From contig CM055098.1 of assembly GCA_029204225.1 (NCBI GenBank), positions 55,597,458 through 55,661,457 of the forward strand: 64,000 nucleotides of DNA, read 5' to 3'. Below are positions 52,716-62,979 of this stretch, piece by piece (within the stretch, counting starts at the first letter, position 1; every line of letters starts with the position of its first letter). The translations under genes and the position numbers were made by a program. The notes beneath the pieces are model-generated. The model did not search any database. It was given only the letters and a program-made list of their open reading frames with translations, and had not been told where the DNA came from. This DNA is from Diphasiastrum complanatum. Taxonomy: Eukaryota > Streptophyta > Lycopodiopsida > Lycopodiales > Lycopodiaceae.

Positions 52716-55560
52716 TTAAATGCCAAAACATCTACATCTTGGAAATTCAAATCGTCGACTCTTGTTTGATGTTTTTGGCAATCTCTTTCTCTTGTCCTTT
52801 GGATCTACTTGCAACATTTTGATTTCGTACCTTCCCAAAAAAGCATTCGTTGAAGTGGTGCGCAACCAATGGACACATAGAACTTTTGTCTGATTGCCAT
52901 TTTGAATGAAACCAAGTACTTTGGCAATCCAAAATAGATGTCCTTCATTGTTTTCCAGAAGATAGAAGTGCAACAAGGCTTTCAATTTGGATTTCATTCA
53001 GATTACCGCGCCATTTCATTTTTGCGACTTTTACACTTACATAAATTTCATGGTCCTCACCTTGCACAAGCTGCAAGAAATCATTATCTCGAGGAAGATT
53101 TGAAGGTTCGACAATTGTAGTTGAAGTTCCCAAATTATGAGGCCAATAAAATTCTTCAGTTGTTGATACATGTTTGAGATTGAGCAAACTGGTTTTTTGT
53201 TCCTCAAAAAAGTCCATTCACCAATGCTGATCAAACTCATCAAAAAAATTATAAGCTACTTGAATACTTGATTCCAAAAAATTTAATGAGGCAAATGGAT
53301 CAATCTCACGATGTTTTCTTTGAGCGTTTTGTTCTTCTAGCATGTACTTCAAGGGAGACAACACAACAAACTTGATTTGAGTCAATGGAATGTCAAGCAA
53401 AAATCGAACTCTTTCAAGAGGCAACCATGAAACTGAATTTGAAAATAGTTTTTCCATAATAATATAATGCTTGATTCATTACATTTGAGTTTAAATCGAT
53501 GCTGGAAGCTAATATCATTAACATTAGCTACGCAGTGCTCTATCTCATTAGACGCCTTAATATAATCACGAAAATCATATGTGTGTCTGATTAATGACAC
53601 GTTTGGCTTTGACACATACGATTCCTCGACAATGCTTTGAAGCATTGGTAAAGAAAATGCCTTCTTGCATCTCAACCTCTTAGAAAAGCAACTAAACATT
53701 TGATCAATTTGATCATGGGTATGCCCTACCAACAAAAATCCTATTTTTCCTTTTTTGAAAAAAAATTCTCTACTAGCATGGACAAGTATGCCAAAGCAGT
53801 CTGGTTTTTATTTTCCCTAGTAGTGTTTTCAAGTTGCAAATAAAGTATTTTCAGAAGATTTTCACCAAATTCGCAAATTATCTTATGTACAATGGTGATC
53901 TCAACTATGGATCGTTTCAAATGTTGGGATAATTAAAAAAGACATTGGACTCCAAAGTGCCATTAAACACAAGTGCTCCAACGAGATGAACTTGAATAAA
54001 TCTGCCTCGTTTAAATTTTTGGGCACTTTGACAAAATGAGGCAACATTGTTTTCTTCTTATCCATGCAGTCAATAACAAGGCCCAGATCCTTTTGTGGAC
54101 ATTCCAAACATTTCTTTTGATGCTTGGCCAACTTTTGTCTTTCAACTGTTTGTTGATCTCTGTGCACTTGGAGGGCTTTTGCAGCATCCACTGAAAATAC
54201 AATGAACATATTTAATAGAACAAAGATACCATAATGATATTAAAATAGATTGCAACGTAAATTTATTTCAAAACATAAAGTATTAAAGTCAATGACAAAT
54301 CTGATTAATATTTACCTTTCTCATCATTGGTTTTTGCAAGTTGTTTTGCAAGCTTTAATAGCTCGCAAGAGGAGCATACTGTCATTCATGATTTTTTTGG
54401 AATCTTTATCAATCGAAATGCTAAGAAAATATGAGTAACTCAAATAGGAAACATTTTTTGTTTTGGCAAACTCTTTGTACATCAAAAATATCTCTAATTT
54501 TGTAAAATTATCCGGCAAGTGAAAATCAGAAATTAGGCAATTTCTCTCCATGCACATCTACGAAATGTTTTAGCCAAGTAGTTGCATTCAAAGCATCTGG
54601 AGAAATAGTTTGACCCTGTAAGGATTCCCGTAATATTGGATCTGTTTGAAGTCGTGCATGCATTCGTTGAAGCCGTGAGTTTCTAATTGCATGAACTGCT
54701 TTGTAAGCTTTCTGACAAACGTCCAAAACATTTTAAGAAATACAAATAGGAGTTTTTGTGTGGCCTCACTGTTGCACACAAATAGTAATTCCCTTCATTC
54801 TTACTTCGTAAAAAAAAGTTTGATCTTAAATCTTCAATTTCTTTGATATTGAGTTTCTGTAAGCAACAAGATGAGCAACAAATAATATTCCATACCTTAC
54901 GAATCTCAGATTTTGTAATCAACTGTTTTCAACGATTCGTTAAAACAGGTGAAGATCTCAAATCTCTCTTGGATTTGGAGTCCGATCTGTAAATTGAACC
55001 TGCGACACTTGTAGGTGCTTGACTAGTTGAGAAGGTGTTGGAATTTCCTGACTCCGAATTTTGGCTCCAAACTCAAGATGTTTTGGACCCTCAAAATGCT
55101 CTAAATTTTTAGTAAATATAGCCCTTTTAGATTTAACACGACGAACATCACTTTGAGAAGGTCTCCTATGAATATGTGAAAAGCTGGAACGTCGAGGATC
55201 AACAGACTTACGTGGATTTGTTGATTTACTAGAATCAGTAACCAAGTGAATTGAAGCTTTTGAATCATCACTCAGTGATTCAGTTCTAAAGAACAATGTT
55301 CTAATTGTGCAGAGCCTGTATATGAAGTGGATAATGAGGTCGAAACATTTGACACAAGTTGAGTTATAGGTGTCATTTCTTGAAAAGTAGTTACATGAGG
55401 AATTTCAGAAGATGAACGGGTAAGTGATGATGATGCCACATCATTTACAGAAATATATTGAGAATCAAGAGCGGCTTTATAAAAAAAGCTATCATTGGGA
55501 ATTTTAGATGAAGATGATGCACTTGTTGCAACGTATTGAGTTACAACTACTGGAATGGAG
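52716..55560 (-). pseudogene. DUF7869-type transposase-like protein (T2), copy B
   Basis: Same protein as copy A. A clearer N-terminal frame (55296-54958) shows a Ser/Arg-rich disordered start (SFSHIHRRPSQSDVRRVKSK); then ICCSSCCLQKLNIKEIEDLR, YKAVHAIRNSRLQRMHARLQ, LEIFLMYKEFAKTKNVSYLS, CLECPQKDLGLVIDCMDKKK, LQLENTTRENKNQTALAYL and VGHTHDQIDQMFSCFSKRL. In the second acidic motif Asp of copy A is Glu here. The frame breaks seen in copy A recur at matching places. The C-terminal frame 52997-52716 ends, like copy A, with a basic PKDKRKRLPKTSNKSRRFEF tail. Confidence -1.
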
Positions 55561-55837
55561 GAGGTAGAACTTGTTTACATCATAACCTTAAAAAAAAATT
55601 TAACTAAGACTTATGCCAAGCATAGACTCAAAAAAAACAGTTGACACATAAAAGTAGATGTGCTTTACAAACTTTAAATGTTAGGGTCAACCTAGTATTA
55701 GGTCTAGATTAGGTTTAGGGAGAACCTAATGAGACACATGTACATAATCTGAAAATAAAATTACAATATCATCTACTTTTGTTGAAAGTTTATGAATTTA
55801 GTGGTTCTTTTGCTAAGGGCGTGCTTGGTTTTTTCTA

Positions 55838-56740
55838 GCTTTCTAAACTAACGTTATGTTAGTTGACTTGGTTCTACTCTTTTACCCTTTCTAGTATTGA
55901 TGCAATGCTTGAAACTTTTATTTTAGAAAATGGGCGTTCACTTCCTTTCTTGTGAAACATTGGGTTTTGAATGCGTGAATTCCTATGCTGATACACTCTA
56001 ATTCTAATCGTTGTCATCTTTATCAAGAAGATGTCAAGTGTTGTGTTTGACCTGCTTAATGTTACTCACACGATAGTATCGTCAGCCTTTGTTGAAAGTG
56101 TTTGAATTTAGTGGTTCCTTTGCTAAGGGTGTAGATAAAATGCGAGCCTTAACTTGGTCTTTTCCAATGTTATGAACTAACTTTATGATTAGCTTATTTG
56201 ATTTTCTCTTTTCCCTTTCCAATATTGATGCAATCGTGAAAATATTTTATGTCAGTAAGAGAGCATTCACTTCCTTTCTTGTGAAACACTGGGTTTTGAA
56301 TGCATGAATTCATATGATGACACACTCTAATTCTAGAATATGAAGTTCTAGTGAGCTTGCCCAAGCGAGCTTTTGCAAAAATTGGAGTGAGCTTTTCATA
56401 GCCAGATTTTGTTTTTAGTGTGAGATTGTCATATTTGTAACTCCATTCTATTAGAACATGTTTATCTTTGATAAATTATTATTCCATAATGTCTATTTAT
56501 TGGTAACAAAGAAAATGTGGAACATTGTTATGGTACTTGCCTTTGGAATTGCACTAGACCACCACCCAACACCATGTTGCCACACTCCAGTTTTCCCGTA
56601 ATCCATAAACCAACACCTAGCAAACTGCACAACCTTTGGTAAAGTTCATGGCTTGATGGCTTTTGTCATGTACTTTTTGGAGGTCTAGTTTTTATAGTTG
56701 GTTCCTAGGTGTTGTGTAGTCGACTTTTGAAAAGGAGGGC
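55838..56740. other. Copy B-specific 0.9-kb segment
   Basis: Absent from copy A, where the two sides are contiguous near 13041. It contains a second, diverged copy of its left flank (TTGAAAGTGTTTGAATTTAG at about 56091 versus TTGAAAGTTTATGAATTTAG at about 55785) and a repeated CTTTCTTGTGAAACAYTGGG (55950 and 56275 areas). No gene. Confidence -1.
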
Positions 56741-56969
56741 TTTCTTTACTGAATATGTAACAAGGTTTGAGATGAGCATTCAATTACAAGAAGGTGCGCT
56801 CGTTTATGTCCTTGGGCTCTTTTTATTGCCCATACGAGATTTAACCCCTAACATTTGATTTTGGGATTTATTATTCTTGCTCTTTAAAGACTTAACCCCT
56901 AGCATTTAATATGGGGATTTATTATTCTTGCCTTTTGGTTTTAGGCTTTATCATTGGCCACTAGGGAAG

Positions 56970-57250
56970 GTTGAGCCTCCCTTCTCGCATAAGTCTTTTG
57001 GGTGTTCCTTGTCATTTTGATTGTTGCCAATTTCGTTGATTTAATACCTCATCTTGCTAGTATTGTCCCTTTCGTTCATCTGCAATGTCACATGGTTCTA
57101 AAACTTATGATTTAGGGCTTTTTGTTGGGCCAGTTCTTTTTTAAAATAAGCTATGTCTTATATCATTTATGCAAAAATGAATACATTAAGAATGTCAGTG
57201 TGGCCAATGATGTTTGCTAAAATTTGTTCTAGCACATTTTGGGAGGGTTG
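56970..57250. other. Short spacer, no gene seen
   Basis: Between T2 copy B and a broken copia LTR; nothing recognisable. Confidence -1.
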
Positions 57251-57492
57251 CGACCGCAAAAATGCACTACTACATGCATTTACTCAAAATCAAAGTACAT
57301 ACACATGTGTGGGAAGTTGTCCTTTCAAAAAACTAAGTATTGAAAAGGCCTACTCTTGGGTACAGAGAGAATGCAATCAATTTCCCTCGGGTAGAGAGAG
57401 AGAGCAAGTGAACACTTAGACTCAAAATCTTGATTGATCTCCAAATTACTTAGCACCAAATGAGAAGTACGATGACACTAGTACATCCACGA
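57250..57492 (-). repeat. Copia LTR, left part (split by C4)
   Basis: Related to the C4 LTR (TGCATGTAGTAGTGCATTTT on minus, CTCGGGTAGAGAGAGAGAGC on plus). It continues at 62592-62961 on the other side of C4 once the CACGA duplication is removed. Left end truncated and not exactly placed. Confidence -1.
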
Positions 57493-58312
57493 TGTGAGAA
57501 ATTGGCAAAAATCTAGCTTGGTATTTTTTATGATAGAAGTTTGTAAGTGAATCTCACATGTGTGGAGGATGTTCCCACGTGTGGAGAATTGTAAAGTAAA
57601 TCAAAATGTTTGATATAGGGGTCTCATAGAATTTCATAGTCAAGCATTTAGGTGTAGGATGTTGATAGGGTCAAATTTGGCATAGATGGCAAATTATCCA
57701 TTTCCACTTGTAATGCCAATATTGAGCCAAAATAGAGCCAAACTTGTGCCAATTAGAGTGTAGACAAGTGTCATGCTTTTGTTTGATGAAGCTTAAGAGG
57801 TCCAATAGGATTTAGAGGTGGAACCTTGTGAGGTCCAATAGAAAATTGAGGTGTGCTTGAATATAGTCCAATAGAATTTAGAGGTGCATGGATCAATGGT
57901 CCAATAGGATTAAGAGGTGGCAAAGTGTGATCCAATCATAGTTAAGCATAGTGGTAGCTCATGAATCTATTAGTATCATTGTACTCCTCCTTTTGGATCT
58001 AATTGATTTTGAGATTGAGTGGATTTTGAGTGTCATTGAATTTCTAGCTTTCTCTCTCTACCTGAGAGCTCATGATGGTTTTTCTCTCTCTACCCGAGGA
58101 GAGCAGCTTGTTTTTACTTAGAATACTTTTGGAACACTTCCCACATGTGTGAGTGAGAGTTGGAAGTGATTGAATGCATGTAGTAGTGTGTTTCTGCCAT
58201 AGAATCAAAGATAGATCTTGAATCTCAATCTAGTCTTGATCTTGGTGCATCTACACACCTTAGGAGATCACAAGTACATGTAGTGGACAATCCACACGTG
58301 TGAAATTAAACA
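57493..58312 (+). repeat. C4 5' LTR
   Basis: 820 bp. Contains CCCACGTGTGGAG, CACATGTGTGAG and TCTCTCTACCCGAGGAGAGC. Ends GAAATTAAACA directly before the tRNA-Met primer site. Confidence -1.
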
Positions 58313-59069
58313 TGGTATCAGAGCCTACCTAAGGTTACCATGCATTTTGATCCATTTGAGTGAAAACTATTCATCAATCTTGAGCTAGAAATTGTCAAGG
58401 CCCATTTTCCTAGCTATCTTGTTCAATTTTGGATCAAAAGAGATCAAAAGGACATTGATTGGGTCTGACCTGGTACTGTACGGAATCAGGTGCTCAGACA
58501 CGTGTGAGGAACATCCAATTTCAGTTTGGGAGTTCTCTTTCATGTTTGATCCAAAAATCTTGCTAGATAGCTTGTTTTGAAGCTATTTTTGTCTAGTTTC
58601 TGATGCAATCAGTTTCATTCCATTTGGTTGAGCCAATCAAAAGCTATAAGCTTTTGAAGAGGGTTAGGTAGGGCACCTAGACCTGGGTGGACACATTTGG
58701 TTTGGTCAAAAGATTGCTTGTTTGATCCAAAATCACAGTTGAATGCTTACCAATCTCATCTATATGTGATCTAGGCACTGTTTTGAGATCTTAGCCATTT
58801 TGTTTCATGCAATATCATTGTATTTGAGTCAAATTTGGTTTCTTAGTGTATTTCACACGTTCTAAGAGTGTTTGATCCTAACTTTGCCCATACTCCATCA
58901 TTTGATGTGAAGTAGATCTAGTTTTGGAGAGATTGAGATAGCTAGTGAGAATCATCTCACAGTTTGTTGCAAGATCTTACATAGGAGATGGTAGCACACC
59001 ATTGTTGGATCCTATAGTGAGAGAGAGGCAACATTTTTTGTTCATCACTTTTATTTATCTCCACTTTAC

Positions 59070-60905
59070 ATGACTTCAATGAGTTCATACTTGTTGCAAC
59101 CAAGTGAGAGATTGTCTACTTCCAATTATTCAATATGGAAGTTGAGGATGGAGTCCATCTTGATACTCCAAGATGTGATGGACATTGTACTTGGGATTGA
59201 GGAGGAGCCTCAAGTCCTCCAAGAAGTACAAAAATACAAGAAGAGAGCTAGGATGGCTCTCCACTACATTAAGATGAATGTCTCTAATGAGATATTGAGG
59301 GAGATTGGTGATTGTTCTACATCCAAGGAAGCTTGGGATTGTCTCAAGTCCATCTATGAGGCTAAGAACACCTCTAGGCTCCTCACTCTTAGAAATCAAA
59401 TATTCCAAAGTAGTCAAAAGAGTGATGAGAGTGCATCTAATTATGTTTTGAGAGTCATGGATATTCATAGGGAGCTTGCATGTATTGGTGACTCAATCAA
59501 TCAAAGTGAGCTAGTCCAAGTCATTCTCAATGGCTTGAGAGATGAATATGACAACCTTGTCCAATCCTATGCTATTAAGGAGGAGCTACCAAGTTTGGAG
59601 GCCCTTCAAAGTGTGCTTATTTCTGAAGAATCAAGACAAGAGTACAAACTCTTGAGGATGGACAAGCTATCACTCAATCATGATGATGGCAAAGTTCTAT
59701 TTGCCAAGCACAAAGAGAGGAGTAAGAAGCAACACCATCACTTCTCTAATGACAAAGCTAAAGACCAAGATGGAGAGGATGAGGATACCTCTCATGCTTC
59801 TATTTCAAATATCAAGAAGAAGATGATCAAGTGCTTTTATTGTGGCAAGAAAGGCCATTATGCCACCAATTGCTTCAAGAAGAAGAATCAGCTCAATCAA
59901 GCCAACATCACCAATGAGAAAGAAGACTATATTGCAAGTGATGGAGAAGGCTCTCTTATGGCATCAAGATTTTCCTCTTCCACCTTCAACAAGGATGACT
60001 CATGGTATATTGATAGTGGAGCATCTTCACATATGTGTGGCTCCAAGAACTTTTTTTCATCTATTATGCCTTATGATGGAGTCAAGAAGACCATATACTT
60101 TGCAAGTAAGCATGAGTGCAATATTGAAGGAGTAGGGATTATTCCCTTGAAGCTTGCATCTTCTAAAGATCTCTTTCTCAACAATGTTCTTTTTGTCCCA
60201 AAGCTTACAAAGAACATCTTAAGTGTTGGCCAACTTCTTGATAGTGGCTTTGATGTCAATTTCAATATTGACAATAGTGTGATTAAGAAGGATGGTGAGA
60301 TCCTTGCATACGGATCAAGATTTGAAGGCATCTACAAATTTGATCCAAGTGAGAGTGCAAACTCTCTTGATGTTTCTTATATTTCCAATATTTCAAAGGA
60401 GGAGGATTACACAAAATGCACATATCTTCTCTCTTCAAGTATTATGGTGTATGATTATTCCTTATTATTCAAAGCATATGTTGAGAAGAAATTCTCATTG
60501 AAGATCAAAGCTTTGAGGAGTATTGGAGCTCTTGAAGGAATAGCACCATATGAGGTTTTATTCAAGATGAAGCCTAAGGTTGATCACCTTAGTGAACTTG
60601 GTAGTGCTTGCTTTGCATATATTCCCTTGGAAACAAGAAGGAAGGATGATCCAAGCTCATGGATCATGATTGGATACTCATCCATCAAGGAGGCCTTTAG
60701 TGTCTTTACACTCTCTATTTCAAATGTGATCATGAATAGAGATGTCATATTTCATGAAGATTCAATCTTGGAAGTGGCCGAGATCAAGGCTTCTCAAGAA
60801 GCATCACAAGTTATCCTTTTTGAAGGTATTCAAGTTATGATGGGGCCAATGTGTGAGGAGGAGTTTCTTCTTCATATGATTTCAATAAGACTTCAAGATG
60901 CATGA
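59070..60905 (+). CDS. Copia gag-protease polyprotein of C4, integrase core deleted
   Basis: 611 codons, open from MTSMSSYLLQPSERL. Gag: LSTSNYSIWKLRMESILILQ, EAWDCLKSIYEAKNTSRLL, HRELACIGDSINQSELVQVI; basic/His stretch ERSKKQHHHF; zinc knuckle CFYCGKKGHYATNC at about residues 254-267; protease WYIDSGASSHM at about 311-321 (DSGA intact); pre-integrase LTKNILSVGQLLDSGFDVNF. After KKFSLKIKALRS, where relatives continue into D(N/G)GGEY, the frame jumps to GIAPYEVLFKMKP and the integrase C-terminal region (WIMIGYSSIKEAFSVF, MNRDVIFHED). All integrase catalytic residues are thus gone with no frame loss. Likely a functional Gag. Confidence -1.
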   Translation: MTSMSSYLLQPSERLSTSNYSIWKLRMESILILQDVMDIVLGIEEEPQVLQEVQKYKKRARMALHYIKMNVSNEILREIGDCSTSKEAWDCLKSIYEAKNTSRLLTLRNQIFQSSQKSDESASNYVLRVMDIHRELACIGDSINQSELVQVILNGLRDEYDNLVQSYAIKEELPSLEALQSVLISEESRQEYKLLRMDKLSLNHDDGKVLFAKHKERSKKQHHHFSNDKAKDQDGEDEDTSHASISNIKKKMIKCFYCGKKGHYATNCFKKKNQLNQANITNEKEDYIASDGEGSLMASRFSSSTFNKDDSWYIDSGASSHMCGSKNFFSSIMPYDGVKKTIYFASKHECNIEGVGIIPLKLASSKDLFLNNVLFVPKLTKNILSVGQLLDSGFDVNFNIDNSVIKKDGEILAYGSRFEGIYKFDPSESANSLDVSYISNISKEEDYTKCTYLLSSSIMVYDYSLLFKAYVEKKFSLKIKALRSIGALEGIAPYEVLFKMKPKVDHLSELGSACFAYIPLETRRKDDPSSWIMIGYSSIKEAFSVFTLSISNVIMNRDVIFHEDSILEVAEIKASQEASQVILFEGIQVMMGPMCEEEFLLHMISIRLQDA

Positions 60906-61384
60906 CCGAGTTTTTATGGCTCACCTTACATGGCAAAGAGGGGCATCTTTCATGTTGTATCTACTACAACACATTCATATATGCTTCTCTTCCTTTGCTT
61001 GAAATGCTATCTTGCTTCATTGAATTTTTTGGATCTCAAAGTTCAAGAAAAGCTATACTAGTTTTGTATGATGCTTATGGTATGGACATGTTTCTTGTCA
61101 TTATTGACTTAGATGTGTTTCCAATACTTTTTGAAAGCAAGATATTGTATTGTCAAAAGTATGCTCTTGGTTCTAGTAAGAACAAGATTGAGCTTGGTAC
61201 TCACTTTTTTGAAAATCATGTTTTCACATGTTTTGAGGCAAATTGTAAACTCCTCTTGAGATTAAGTGAAGCATCCAAAGTGGACACTTACATCCTTGAG
61301 AGAGTAACTAGCCTAAAAAAGATCAAGATAGTCTTTGATATCAAGATTAGATCCATCATGGATATAGTTCATTGTATGGACTAG
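60902..61384 (+). CDS. C4 extra segment, hypothetical protein
   Basis: 160 codons overlapping the end of the gag frame by 4 bases (ATGA). Unrecognised. Includes SQSSRKAILVLYDAYGMDMF, IIDLDVFPILFESKILYCQK, FEANCKLLLRLSEASKVDTY and SLKKIKIVFDIKIRSIM. Homologous to the relic at 39118-40010, so it is a stable part of this element lineage. Similarity continues past the stop, in other frames, to about 61720 (LDLHDPYEAWKP, WRKPM), so the real ancestral frame may be different. It sits where RT and RNase H would normally be. A captured host fragment or a lineage-specific accessory gene are both possible. Confidence -1.
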   Translation: MTEFLWLTLHGKEGHLSCCIYYNTFIYASLPLLEMLSCFIEFFGSQSSRKAILVLYDAYGMDMFLVIIDLDVFPILFESKILYCQKYALGSSKNKIELGTHFFENHVFTCFEANCKLLLRLSEASKVDTYILERVTSLKKIKIVFDIKIRSIMDIVHCMD

Positions 61385-61766
61385 TCAAGCTAGAAAGCAT
61401 AATCTTGATAATCATCATTGTTTCACATCTTATGATCTTGATCTCCATGATCCTTATGAGGCTTGGAAGCCTCAGATTTCTCTATTTATGGTGCATCCAT
61501 CATGCAAGTGGAACTTTCAAGGCAAAGATCATCATCAAGCATGGAGGAAGCCCATGATAATAATGGCATATTGGTGGAGCACTCTTCAAAGGCATTGGCA
61601 AGAGATCTCTACCAAAGAGATCTTATCATGGATATGGTGAGGGTGTTGCTATGATGGATCCCTTGGCTGATCTTCACTTCTTATGCATACCAAAGGATCC
61701 ACTCAAAAAGATTTACAAACTTCTCAAGTGATCTAGTACCTTTCCAAGCTGTTTTTTGAGGAGGAG

Positions 61767-62586
61767 TGTGAGAAATTGGCAAAAATCTAGCTTGGTATTT
61801 TTTATGATAGAAGTTTGTAAGTGAATCTCACATGTGTGGAGGATGTTCCCACGTGTGGAGAATTGTAAAGTAAATCAAAATGTTTGATATAGGGGTCTCA
61901 TAGAATTTCATAGTCAAGCATTTAGGTGTAGGATGTTGATAGGGTCAAATTTGGCATAGATGGCAAATTATCCATTTCCACTTGTAATGCCAATATTGAG
62001 CCAAAATAGAGCCAAAATTGTGCCAATTAGAGTGTAGACAAGTGTCATGATTTTTTTTTATGAAGCTTAAGAGGTCCAATAGGATTTAGAGGTGGAACCT
62101 TGTGAGGTCCAATAGAAAATTGAGGTGTGCTTGAATATAGTCCAATAGAATTTAGAGGTGCATGGATCAATGGTCCAATAGGATTAAGAGGTGGCAAAGT
62201 GTGATCCAATCATAGTTAAGCATAGTGGTAGCTCATGAATCTATTAGTATCATTGTACTCCTCCTTTTGGATCTAATTGATTTTGAGATTGAGTGGATTT
62301 TGAGTGTCATTGAATTTCTAGCTTTCTCTCTCTACCTGAGAGCTCATGATGGTTTTTCTCTCTCTACCCGAGGAGAGCAGCTTGTTTTTACCTATAATAC
62401 TTTTGGAACACTTCCCACATGTGTGAGTGAGAGTTGGAAGTGATTGAATGCATGTAGTAGTGTGTTTTTGCCATAGAATCAAAGATAGATCTTGAATCTC
62501 AATCTAGTCTTGATCTTGGTGCATCTACACACCTTAGGAGATCACAAGTACATGTAGTGGACAATCCACACGTGTGAAATTCAACA
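61767..62586 (+). repeat. C4 3' LTR
   Basis: 820 bp, close to identical with the 5' LTR (for example GAAATTCAACA instead of GAAATTAAACA at the end). Followed by CACGA target duplication. Confidence -1.
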
Positions 62587-62591
62587 CACGA

Positions 62592-62961
62592 GGTAGTTCA
62601 CCCTCAAACCATTCTCAAGCACCTCTTAATTCTATTGCACCAATGATGCATCCACCTCTTGATTCTATTGGACCATTCTCAAGCATGTCTCAAATCCTAT
62701 TGGAACATTGATGTTTCCACCTCTAAATTCTATTGGACCTCTTGAACTTTGACTTGTCATCACATCAAACTAGATCAAAACACTTATCAACAACCTATTT
62801 AGCTCGAGTTTCACCTCTTACACTACTTTGGCTCAATAGAGGCATTACATGTGGATTTGACCAATTTGCCATCTATGCCAATTTTGACCCTATGAATGTT
62901 CTACACGAAGATGCTTGACATAGAAAAGTGTAAGACCCCTAACCTTTTTGCATTTTTCACA
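62592..62961 (-). repeat. Copia 3' LTR, right part (split by C4)
   Basis: Minus strand begins TGTGAAAAATGC at 62961 after polypurine tract TTTTTAGGAGGAG. Related to the C4 LTR (GGCATAGATGGCAAATT, ATTGAGCCAAA). The rest lies at 57250-57492. Confidence -1.
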
Positions 62962-62979
62962 CTCCTCCTAAAAAGTTAT

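Larger units (their letters stand above)
51498..56969 (-). mobile_element. Transposase unit T2, copy B (inverted)
   Basis: Reverse-oriented copy of 12804-19552. Shared blocks: 51498 to about 55677, then 55678-55723 (TAGGTCTAGATTAGG..), 55724-55835, and 56741-56969 (AGGGCTTTCTTTACTGAATA ... TTGGCCACTAGGGAAG). B lacks copy A's 13150-15152 segment and carries 55838-56740 instead, part of which duplicates its own flank. The arms are about 32 kb apart. Confidence -1.
57493..62586 (+). mobile_element. Copia element C4, complete, gag-protease only
   Basis: 5' LTR 57493-58312 and 3' LTR 61767-62586, both 820 bp (TGTGAGAAATTGG...AACA or AAACA), differing at roughly ten positions, so a young insertion. 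Perfect target duplication CACGA (57488-57492 and 62587-62591). Primer site TGGTATCAGAGCC at 58313-58325. Polypurine tract TTTTTTGAGGAGGAG directly before the 3' LTR. It carries a 611-codon gag-protease frame with the integrase core deleted in frame, no RT or RNase H, and an extra segment of about 0.85 kb. Structure resembles published TR-GAG elements: mobile only with a helper. Confidence -1.
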
